Part shown: piece by piece, positions 1-5,756 of the stretch
Layout of the letters: each line of letters opens with the position of its first letter
How positions within the stretch are numbered: position 1 is the first letter of the stretch
Origin: an uncultured Prevotellaceae bacterium
GTDB taxonomy: Bacteria > Bacteroidota > Bacteroidia > Bacteroidales > Bacteroidaceae
Assembly: GCA_946539635.1 (NCBI GenBank)
Contig: CAMNHS010000088.1
Span: 1-5,791, forward strand
DNA: 5,791 nt
Direction: 5' to 3'
The notes under the pieces: generated by a model
Databases searched by the model: none
Seen by the model: the letters and a program-made list of their open reading frames with translations, nothing else
Told to the model about the DNA's origin: nothing
Translations under genes and position numbers: made by a program

Positions 1-24
1 CGTAATAAAATATTACACACCAGC

Positions 25-804
25 ATGAAAACAATGATTATTACCGGCGGCAGTTCTGGTATTGGCAAAGCAACTGCTGAATATTTTGCTGACAACGGTT
101 ATAAGGTTTATGAACTTTCCCGACATGGCGTAGATCATGTTGGCATTCGACATATCGACTGCGATGTCACCAATCCTCAGGACTGCTCTGCCGCTATTGA
201 GCAAGTCATTGACGAACAGGGAGTGATTGACATTCTCATCAGCAATGCCGGAATGGGCATTTCGGGTGCTGTTGAATTTACAACTCAGAAAGAACTCCAT
301 CGTATTATGGATGTAAACTTCTTCGGAGCAGTAAATATTTCCCAAGCAGTTCTTCCTTACATGAGAAAGGAGCGTAGCGGAAACATTATCTTTGTCAGCA
401 GTCTCATGGCTGTATTCGCTATTCCTTTCCAAGCATTCTATAGTGCTTCCAAATTTGCTGTTAACGGCTACGCTATGGCACTGAGGAACGAAATGCGTCC
501 ATTCAACGTTCATGTATCATGCATGCTCCCTGGCGATGTAAAGACTGGCTTTACCGGAGCACGCGAGAAGAACGAGAAGGGACAGATAGAATACCCCGCT
601 TTGGTAAAAGCCGTCAAGACGATGGAGAATGACGAGCAGAACGGTATGGACCCGAAGGATATTGCCAAGACCATATACAAAATGGCAGAGACAAGTTGTC
701 CTATGGCAATGTACACCTCCGGATTCAAGTATCACCTATTCCTATTACTCAACAAACTTGTACCCCAGACATTGGCTTACAAAATAATATCATTAATGTA
801 CTAA
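25..804 (+). CDS. Classical short-chain dehydrogenase/reductase (SDR), substrate unknown
   Basis: A 259-aa NAD(P)(H)-dependent oxidoreductase with a single Rossmann domain and the usual length for classical SDRs. The cofactor glycine motif TGGSSGIG is at residues 7-14, the DVT adenine-pocket motif at 47-49 and NAG at 74-76. The catalytic tetrad is complete: N98, S126, Y139 and K143 (YSASK, with the expected Ser-to-Tyr spacing of 13). PG at 169-170 is the usual post-catalytic motif. The last ~25 residues are hydrophobic and aromatic, common in SDRs that handle lipid or other apolar substrates, but there is no signal peptide and the enzyme should be cytoplasmic. The ATG at 25 places the TGxxxGIG motif at the normal distance from the N-terminus. 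Its stop touches the gpsA start, so the two are probably one operon. TGGSSGIGK and YSASKFA also occur in 3-ketosphinganine reductases, so a lipid ketoreductase is possible, but substrate cannot be assigned from these motifs. Family assignment is firm. Confidence 0.93.
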   Translation: MKTMIITGGSSGIGKATAEYFADNGYKVYELSRHGVDHVGIRHIDCDVTNPQDCSAAIEQVIDEQGVIDILISNAGMGISGAVEFTTQKELHRIMDVNFFGAVNISQAVLPYMRKERSGNIIFVSSLMAVFAIPFQAFYSASKFAVNGYAMALRNEMRPFNVHVSCMLPGDVKTGFTGAREKNEKGQIEYPALVKAVKTMENDEQNGMDPKDIAKTIYKMAETSCPMAMYTSGFKYHLFLLLNKLVPQTLAYKIISLMY

Positions 805-1800
805 ATGTTTGACTGCGGAAAAATAGCTATCATAGGAGGCGGCAGCTGGGCAACTGCTATCGCTAAGATTATCGTTAATAACACCCATCATATCGGGTGG
901 TACATGCGTCGTGATGACAGGATTAACGACTTTAAGCGCTTAGAACACAATCCTGCATATCTTACGTCAGTTCATTTCGATATCAATGAAATATACTTTA
1001 CATCCGATATCAATGATATCGTAAAGAATTACGATACCCTCGTATTGGTAACCCCTTCCCCATACCTCAAGAATCACCTCCGCAAACTACGTGTACCAAT
1101 ACGTGACAAATTTATTGTAACTGCCATCAAAGGTATTGTGCCAGATGAGAACCTCGTATGTTCTGAATACTTCCACGAAGTCTTCGATGTACCTTACGAC
1201 AATCTCGCCTGCATCGGTGGTCCCTCTCACGCAGAAGAGGTTGCACTTGAGCGTCTGTCATATCTTACCGTTGCCTGTTCCGATAAAGAGAAGGCAGAAT
1301 CCTTCACTAATGTTCTTAAAGGACGATATATCAAGACCAAGACCTCTTCAGACGTCATCGGTATAGAATATGGTTCTGTTCTTAAAAATGTATATGCTAT
1401 TGCTGCGGGCATCTGCGCTGGCTTGAAATATGGTGATAACTTCCAAGCCGTATTGATGTCAAATTCCCTTCAGGAGATGTCACGTTTCCTTACCTGTGTA
1501 CATCCTACACAACGTAAGATGGAGGACTCTGCATATATTGGTGACCTGTTGGTTACAGGCTATTCCAACTTCTCACGCAACAGAACCTTCGGTACTATGA
1601 TTGGCAAGGGCTATTCTGTCAAGTCCGCACAAATGGAGATGGAAATGGTAGCAGAAGGATATTATGGTACGAAGTGTATGAAAGAGATAAACCGCCACAT
1701 GCACGTCAACATGCCTATCCTTGATGCCGTTTACAACATACTCTACGAACGCATCACTCCACAGGTTGAAATAAAACTACTTACCGATTCGTTTAGGTAA
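805..1800 (+). CDS. gpsA: Glycerol-3-phosphate dehydrogenase [NAD(P)+], GpsA
   Basis: A cytoplasmic enzyme that reduces dihydroxyacetone phosphate to sn-glycerol-3-phosphate, the backbone for phospholipid synthesis. At 331 aa it has the usual family length. The N-terminal Rossmann fold starts with GGGSWATA (11-18); the third position of the glycine motif is Ala instead of Gly, which I recall from other Bacteroidales GpsA proteins. Further family motifs follow: IKG with substrate-site K109, GPSHAEE (139-145), and the helical domain signature GIEYGSVLKNVYAIAAG (186-202) carrying catalytic K194. GDLLVTGYSNFSRNR (246-260) contains the substrate-phosphate R-N pair, and AEG is at 283-285. The start ATG directly follows the TAA of the SDR gene (TAAATG), which suggests termination-reinitiation coupling. 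The upstream bases are A/T-rich with no Shine-Dalgarno. No clear intrinsic terminator follows; the gene converges on dnaX. Confidence 0.97.
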   Translation: MFDCGKIAIIGGGSWATAIAKIIVNNTHHIGWYMRRDDRINDFKRLEHNPAYLTSVHFDINEIYFTSDINDIVKNYDTLVLVTPSPYLKNHLRKLRVPIRDKFIVTAIKGIVPDENLVCSEYFHEVFDVPYDNLACIGGPSHAEEVALERLSYLTVACSDKEKAESFTNVLKGRYIKTKTSSDVIGIEYGSVLKNVYAIAAGICAGLKYGDNFQAVLMSNSLQEMSRFLTCVHPTQRKMEDSAYIGDLLVTGYSNFSRNRTFGTMIGKGYSVKSAQMEMEMVAEGYYGTKCMKEINRHMHVNMPILDAVYNILYERITPQVEIKLLTDSFR

Positions 1801-1821
1801 TTGAACATTGAGCATTGAAGA
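1801..1821 (+). repeat. Three-copy 7-bp tandem repeat after gpsA
   Basis: Directly after the gpsA stop codon come three imperfect heptamers TTGAACA, TTGAGCA and TTGAAGA, consensus TTGARNA. They fill the first third of the 59-nt gap between the convergent gpsA and dnaX ends. The remaining bases to 1859 hold no GC-rich stem followed by T-tract, so I see no intrinsic terminator for either gene. A related heptamer array sits behind lysS. Confidence 0.6.
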
Positions 1822-1859
1822 TTACTCTTTCATGCCCTTCTCACTTCCCTAAATTCGTC

Positions 1860-3593
1860 TCACCTTTCCAGTTTCAATCCCAATTGTTTCTGCATCCTTG
1901 CAAAAGCAGGATTGGTTTCCATTATCTTGTCGAAAATTTCTTGAGGAGTAAGTTTCCTTACTATCTCCTCTTTTTTTGCCAGCCTTGTAGTAATTGTGAG
2001 TTTTCCGTTATGCAGCAGTTTTGCAAGCTCACTCTTCACTCGTGGCAATATACTTTCCACATCGTCCTTCAACATGGTATTCTCGAATACTGCCTCAATC
2101 TTTGGACATTCAGTCATCTTGACAAGAACATTATGCATACGTGACGCCAATGCCATATCTTTTGCATTCTGAGCCAGGAGGTTACACATCCTCAGCCATT
2201 CTCTCTTAGCATCCTCCTCTGTAAATTTCTCATTCTCATTGGCAGTATCTCCCAATGAGTACACATCTTCCTTTCTCTCCTTCTTTGCTTTCAAAGAAGC
2301 GAAAGAACCTCCGAGTGAGTTAATGTTAAGTTTCTTTGGCTCTACGTCAACAACCTTCTTTGGCTCAGCCATAACGACTGGCTTTGTTGCTGCAGCACTT
2401 CTCTCTTCACTCTTCTGCACCGTTCCCTGAGGGAGCGTGAGCAGGTTAAACAGGGATTTTAGACGCTTCTTAGGGCTACGCCCCGCGCTTTCCCCATCTT
2501 CCTCCTGTGTTATCTGGGCCACCTGTATCAGGGTTAGCTCCACAAGCAGTCGTTTATTACTGCTCTGCCTGTAGCTGAGGTCACATTGGTTAAGCAACTT
2601 CAGGGCTTTGTATAAGAATTTCGGGGTACAACGTTTTGCCTGCTCAGCATATTTCCGACGTTGTGCCTCACTTGTTTCTATCAGTTGTGTAGTCCTCTCG
2701 TCTGATGACATCAATACGTTTCTCACATGCGAAGCAAGACCATTTATCATCAGTCCTCCATCAAAGCCATGTGAGAAGATATTGTTAACAATCAGCATTA
2801 CCTCACTAACCTTATTTTCAAGAGCCAAATCAATAATCTTGAAATAATTGTCTGCATCGAGCATATTGAGGTCTTCCAACACCTTCTGACGTGTTATATT
2901 TCCCTGACAGAATGATGCAGCCTGGTCGAATATTGACAACGCATCTCTCATTCCACCATCAGCTTTCTCAGCAATCACGTTCAAAGCCTCTTCCTCGTAT
3001 GTAATGCCTTCATTCTTTGCTACATATTTCAGATGGTTTACCATATCCTGTACAGACATGCGCTCAAAATCATATATCTGACAACGTGAAATGATAGTAG
3101 GCAGTATCTTATGCTTTTCTGTTGTAGCAAGAATAAAGATAACATGTGCTGGTGGCTCTTCCAAAGTCTTCAGGAAGGCATTGAAAGCCTGCGTAGAAAG
3201 CATATGCACCTCGTCAATGATAAACACCTTATATTTTCCTGTCTGAGGTGGTATGTGCGTCTGCTCCATCAAGGTTTTTATCTGCTCCACGCCATTGTTG
3301 GAGGCAGCATCCAGTTCGAAAATGTTCAGCGAACGTCCTTCTGCAAATGCCTTACAGCTTTCGCACTCTCCACAGGCATCTCCTGTAGCAGTTGGCGTAA
3401 GACAGTTTATCACCTTTGCAAAGATGCGGGCACATGTAGTTTTTCCCACTCCACGAGGTCCGCAGAACAGGTATGCATGAGCCAGTTTTCCGCTGCTAAC
3501 AGCATTCTTCAACGTTGTGGTCAGCGAACTCTGTCCCACCACGCTATCAAATGTCAGCGGACGATATTTCCTTGCAGATACTATATAGTCCAT
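1860..3593 (-). CDS. dnaX: DNA polymerase III subunit gamma/tau (clamp loader ATPase)
   Basis: The ATPase subunit of the clamp loader, which opens the sliding clamp and loads it on primed DNA in the replisome. Of 577 aa, residues 1-~360 are the conserved DnaX core. Walker A is GPRGVGKTT (45-53, K51). A zinc-binding module uses C64, C74, C77 and C80. Walker B is FIIDEVHM (124-131), sensor 1 lies in LATTEKHK (155-162), SRC with the arginine finger is at 169-171, and sensor 2 is GGMRDALS (213-220). After the collar domain comes a polar linker (~361-455) and an alpha-helical tail (~456-577) like that of other Bacteroidetes DnaX, presumably the tau-specific part. The ATG start gives the canonical N-terminus (YIVSARKYRPLTFDSVVGQ). 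The gene lies 33 nt behind lysS on the same strand with no promoter visible in between, so it is probably co-transcribed. No convincing slippery site for a shorter gamma form is seen. Confidence 0.97.
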   Translation of the reverse strand: MDYIVSARKYRPLTFDSVVGQSSLTTTLKNAVSSGKLAHAYLFCGPRGVGKTTCARIFAKVINCLTPTATGDACGECESCKAFAEGRSLNIFELDAASNNGVEQIKTLMEQTHIPPQTGKYKVFIIDEVHMLSTQAFNAFLKTLEEPPAHVIFILATTEKHKILPTIISRCQIYDFERMSVQDMVNHLKYVAKNEGITYEEEALNVIAEKADGGMRDALSIFDQAASFCQGNITRQKVLEDLNMLDADNYFKIIDLALENKVSEVMLIVNNIFSHGFDGGLMINGLASHVRNVLMSSDERTTQLIETSEAQRRKYAEQAKRCTPKFLYKALKLLNQCDLSYRQSSNKRLLVELTLIQVAQITQEEDGESAGRSPKKRLKSLFNLLTLPQGTVQKSEERSAAATKPVVMAEPKKVVDVEPKKLNINSLGGSFASLKAKKERKEDVYSLGDTANENEKFTEEDAKREWLRMCNLLAQNAKDMALASRMHNVLVKMTECPKIEAVFENTMLKDDVESILPRVKSELAKLLHNGKLTITTRLAKKEEIVRKLTPQEIFDKIMETNPAFARMQKQLGLKLER

Positions 3594-3594
3594 C

Positions 3595-3615
3595 GTTTCA
3601 AGTTTCTAGTTTCAA
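3595..3615 (-). repeat. Three-copy 7-bp tandem repeat between lysS and dnaX
   Basis: Read on the minus strand the gap contains TTGAAAC, TAGAAAC and TTGAAAC in tandem, ending one base before the dnaX ATG. It has the same 7-bp period and TTGAA core as the array behind gpsA, and is also on the sense strand downstream of a stop codon. It makes up most of the 33-nt lysS-dnaX spacer and leaves the dnaX start without a Shine-Dalgarno. Confidence 0.6.
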
Positions 3616-3626
3616 GTCTTTAACCG

Positions 3627-5360
3627 TTAACCTTTATTAGCTGCATCAATGTATGCCTGGAACTCTTCCACCTTTGGATTATCCAACCCCAATTTAAACT
3701 TCTTGTTTACTCCACACACATCCATCTGCAGCTTCTGTGCCTTCACGTCTTTCAGGTCGCTCAGCAGATAATAGCCAGCCTTGTTGAAGAGAGGTATCCA
3801 CTCTTTTGCGACACCTATTGATGTCCATTCCTCTTCGCTTGCCTTTGGCTGCTTTGGTTCCGGCTTCATCTGTGGGAAGAAGAGCACCTCCTGTATGAAG
3901 GCATTACCCGTCATCAGCATCACCAATCGGTCAATACCGATGCCGATACCTGATGTTGGAGGCATACCATACTGCAGGGCACGCAAGAAGTCGTGGTCTA
4001 TTATCATCGCCTCGTCATCACCCTTGTCAGCAAGTTTCATCTGGTCAATGAAACGCTCTTCCTGATCTATTGGGTCATTGAGCTCTGAATAAGCATTTGC
4101 CAACTCCTTACCGTTTACCATCAGCTCAAAGCGTTCTGTCAAACCAGCCTTTGAGCGGTGCATCTTTGTCAGAGGCGACATCTCGACAGGATAGTCGGTA
4201 ATGAAGGTAGGCTGTATGAAGGTACCTTCACAGGTCTCACCAAATATCTCGTCAATCAGCTTACCCTTACCCATTGTCTCGTCAACCTCTATCTCCAGTT
4301 TCTTTGCTACCTCACGCATCTCTTCTTCCGACATCTCAGAGAGGTCATAGCCAGTCTTTTCCTTTATTGCGTCCAAGATAGGCAGGCGTCGGAAAGGAGC
4401 CTTAAAAGATATCACCTTGCCGTCAATCTCAGTTTCCGGCTTACCATTTACGGCGATACATATCTCCTCAAGCAGTTTTTCGGTAAATGACATCATCCAG
4501 TTATAGTCCTTGTATGACACATACAGCTCCATACAGGTAAACTCCGGATTATGGTTTTTGTCCATACCCTCATTACGGAAATTCTTACCAATCTCATATA
4601 CGCCTTCGAAGCCACCCACGATGAGTCTTTTCAGATACAGTTCCGTCGCTATACGCATATACATTGGAATATTCAGGGCATTAAAGTGTGTTATGAAAGG
4701 TCTTGCAGAAGCGCCACCGGCAATAGACTGCAGAGTTGGTGTCTCTACCTCTGTATATCCAGCATCGTCGAGCACCTTTCTGAGAGTCCTCAATACCGTA
4801 GCACGCTTCAAGAAAGTATCCTTCACTCCCTCGTTAACCACCAGGTCAACATATCTCTGGCGATAGCGCAATTCCGGGTCGTCAAACTTATCATAAGCCA
4901 CGCCATCCTTATATTTTACTATAGGCAATGGTTTCAGCGACTTTGCCAGAACAGTCATCTCTTTTGCGTGAACAGATATCTCACCCATCTGGGTACGGAA
5001 CACGAAGCCCTTGATACCGATAAAGTCACCAATATCGAGCAATTTCTTAAACACCTTGTTATAAAGTTCCTTGTCCTCGCCTGGGCAAAGGTCATCACGA
5101 GTGATATACACCTGTATGCGGCCCTTTGAATCCTGCAGTTCTATGAATGCAGCCTTACCCATGATGCGTTGTGACATCATACGACCGGCGATACATACAT
5201 CACGCTGTGGGGCATCATCCTTAAACTCTTTTATGATGTCTGTTGAAAAAGCATCTGTTGGATACTCAGCTGCCGGATACGGGTCAATACCCATGTTCCT
5301 CAACTCCTGCAGGCTCTCTCTACGACCTATCTCCTGTTCTGAAAGTTCTAATATATTCAT
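3627..5360 (-). CDS. lysS: Lysyl-tRNA synthetase, class II, with C-terminal extension
   Basis: Charges tRNA-Lys with lysine in the cytoplasm, in an ATP-dependent reaction. The 577-aa protein begins with a short helical segment and an OB-fold anticodon-binding domain (~54-140). The class IIb catalytic core follows. Motif 1 ends at VETPTL (205-210, P208). Motif 2 includes ATELYLKRL and IGKNFRNEG (257-265) with the ATP-binding R262 and E264, then HNPEFT (270-275). Motif 3 is GIGIGIDRLVML (471-482) with R478. The protein is ~70 residues longer than E. coli LysS. The extra C-terminal part (~508-577, beginning EEEWTSIGVAKEW) looks like a small helical, helix-hairpin-helix-type domain, which I recall in other Bacteroidetes LysS proteins; its role is unknown to me. 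The ATG at 5360 is supported by the promoter just upstream (5384-5415). It is first gene of a likely lysS-dnaX operon. Confidence 0.97.
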   Translation of the reverse strand: MNILELSEQEIGRRESLQELRNMGIDPYPAAEYPTDAFSTDIIKEFKDDAPQRDVCIAGRMMSQRIMGKAAFIELQDSKGRIQVYITRDDLCPGEDKELYNKVFKKLLDIGDFIGIKGFVFRTQMGEISVHAKEMTVLAKSLKPLPIVKYKDGVAYDKFDDPELRYRQRYVDLVVNEGVKDTFLKRATVLRTLRKVLDDAGYTEVETPTLQSIAGGASARPFITHFNALNIPMYMRIATELYLKRLIVGGFEGVYEIGKNFRNEGMDKNHNPEFTCMELYVSYKDYNWMMSFTEKLLEEICIAVNGKPETEIDGKVISFKAPFRRLPILDAIKEKTGYDLSEMSEEEMREVAKKLEIEVDETMGKGKLIDEIFGETCEGTFIQPTFITDYPVEMSPLTKMHRSKAGLTERFELMVNGKELANAYSELNDPIDQEERFIDQMKLADKGDDEAMIIDHDFLRALQYGMPPTSGIGIGIDRLVMLMTGNAFIQEVLFFPQMKPEPKQPKASEEEWTSIGVAKEWIPLFNKAGYYLLSDLKDVKAQKLQMDVCGVNKKFKLGLDNPKVEEFQAYIDAANKG

Positions 5361-5371
5361 TACCTTATCAT
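5360..5371 (-). other. Possible three-codon upstream ORF overlapping lysS start
   Basis: On the minus strand ATG ATA AGG TAA (Met-Ile-Arg-stop) lies just ahead of lysS. The last A of its TAA is the first A of the lysS ATG (TAATG). It falls inside the short predicted leader. Such an overlap could couple initiation at lysS to reading of the mini-ORF. It may also be chance in A/T-rich sequence. Confidence 0.25.
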
Positions 5372-5383
5372 TTATTTTGAGTG

Positions 5384-5415
5384 CAAAGGTACGATTAAGT
5401 TATGAGAAATACAAA
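5384..5415 (-). promoter_or_regulatory. Bacteroidetes-type promoter of lysS(-dnaX)
   Basis: On the minus strand TTTG (5415-5412), a 20-nt spacer and TACCTTTG (5391-5384) match the Bacteroidetes sigma-ABfr consensus -33 TTTG and -7 TAnnTTTG exactly. Transcription should start a few bases downstream, near 5380, giving a 5' UTR of only ~20 nt. There is therefore no room for a riboswitch or T-box in front of lysS from this promoter. Confidence 0.85.
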
Positions 5416-5416
5416 T

Positions 5417-5432
5417 AAAAAAACATTTTTTT
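5417..5432. repeat. A7-CA-T7 inverted repeat beside the lysS promoter
   Basis: Seven A (5417-5423), CA, then seven T (5426-5432) form a perfect inverted repeat directly upstream of the lysS -33 element, inside a longer A/T-rich stretch. Its position fits an UP-like or curved-DNA element that aids the promoter. There is no GC stem, so it is not a typical terminator. Confidence 0.4.
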
Positions 5433-5446
5433 GATTTTATTTCCAT

Positions 5447-5468
5447 GACGAAGTACCTTCGACGAAGT
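5447..5468. repeat. GACGAAGT direct repeat with internal hairpin
   Basis: GACGAAGT occurs at 5447-5454 and again at 5461-5468, a 14-bp period (about 1.3 helical turns). CGAAG TAC CTTCG (5449-5461) forms a small inverted repeat between and within the copies. It sits in the divergent intergenic region, about 30-55 bp upstream of the lysS -33 box and about 100-120 bp upstream of the + strand promoter. It could be an operator for either direction; no regulator is known. Confidence 0.3.
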
Positions 5469-5568
5469 CAAAGTACAAAAAATTTGGGTAAAACCAAAAC
5501 GAAAACGGAATCTTTTCATACTCAAAGGTTCTTTTGTGTGCAGAAAAGTAAAAATATTTTGGAAAATA

Positions 5569-5600
5569 TTTGGTAGTTATCTGAAATTTGCATACTTTTG
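5569..5600 (+). promoter_or_regulatory. Bacteroidetes-type promoter for the leader region and off-window gene
   Basis: TTTG (5569-5572), a 20-nt spacer and TACTTTTG (5593-5600) match the sigma-ABfr consensus exactly and have the same spacing as the lysS promoter on the other strand. The predicted start site near 5604 leaves a leader of at least 185 nt before any full-length gene. The 5361-5568 stretch upstream contains only A/T-rich sequence and the short repeats listed here. Confidence 0.8.
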
Positions 5601-5653
5601 CAGCCGCTTAACGCAAAATTTTATCACATAATCAAAACTGTTTAACAAAGAAA

Positions 5654-5707
5654 ATGAAAGAAGTAACGACGATGATGTTATGCCGAGCGGTTATAAGGCG
5701 AAGTTAA
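5654..5707 (+). CDS. Putative 17-aa leader peptide
   Basis: ATG at 5654 opens a 17-codon ORF, MKEVTTMMLCRAVIRRS, ending in TAA at 5705-5707. It begins about 50 nt past the predicted start site of the promoter at 5569-5600. It is preceded by an A-rich stretch (AACAAAGAAA) typical of Bacteroidetes start regions. It is followed by two hairpins, the arrangement seen in ribosome-mediated attenuators. Paired codons ACG ACG (Thr) and ATG ATG (Met), and one TGC (Cys), are the only candidate regulatory codons; none forms a long run. A second ATG at 5680 opens an out-of-frame 11-codon ORF (to 5715) that overlaps it. I do not recognise the peptide. The regulated gene lies beyond 5791. Confidence is moderate because an ORF this short can arise by chance. 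Confidence 0.45.
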   Translation: MKEVTTMMLCRAVIRRS

Positions 5708-5742
5708 CACTTTGACTTGTGACTCAACGGGGGCATTGCGTT

Positions 5743-5756
5743 CGTCGCTACCGACG
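5743..5756 (+). promoter_or_regulatory. Leader hairpin 1
   Basis: CGTCG (5743-5747) pairs with CGACG (5752-5756) around a CTAC tetraloop, a 5-bp stem rich in G-C. It lies 36 nt after the leader ORF stop and abuts the next hairpin, so the two could stack coaxially. It fits a folded regulatory leader RNA. Confidence 0.4.

Noticed and set aside
2..16. GTAATA-AAA-TATTAC inverted repeat with in-frame TAATAA just before the SDR gene
   Set aside because: Could be the end of an upstream gene or a weak stem, but the window starts here, the stem is all A/T, and no coding sequence can be read into it.
13..513. 166-codon minus-strand open frame opposite the SDR gene
   Set aside because: It lies wholly antisense to a gene with full catalytic motifs, shows no recognisable domain and has no promoter; a shadow frame.
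979..1020. Three GATATC sites including GATATC-AAT-GATATC inside gpsA
   Set aside because: They encode ordinary Asp-Ile-Asn residues of GpsA; likely coincidence of A/T-rich codons, not an operator.
1822..1859. Bidirectional terminator between gpsA and dnaX
   Set aside because: No GC-rich stem with a flanking T-tract could be found on either strand.
1971..1977. Seven-A run (coding strand of dnaX, GCA AAA AAA GAG) as a slippery heptamer
   Set aside because: It fits A-AAA-AAA in frame but lies at codons ~539-541 of 577, far past the place where a gamma form would end, and the -1 frame does not stop at once.
3111..3623. 170-codon + strand open frame opposite the dnaX N-terminus
   Set aside because: Antisense to the most conserved part of dnaX; no domain or start context. 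Other long open frames inside dnaX and lysS were dropped for the same reason.
5361..5383. Lysine riboswitch or T-box upstream of lysS
   Set aside because: The predicted leader is ~20 nt, too short for either; none of their conserved elements is visible.
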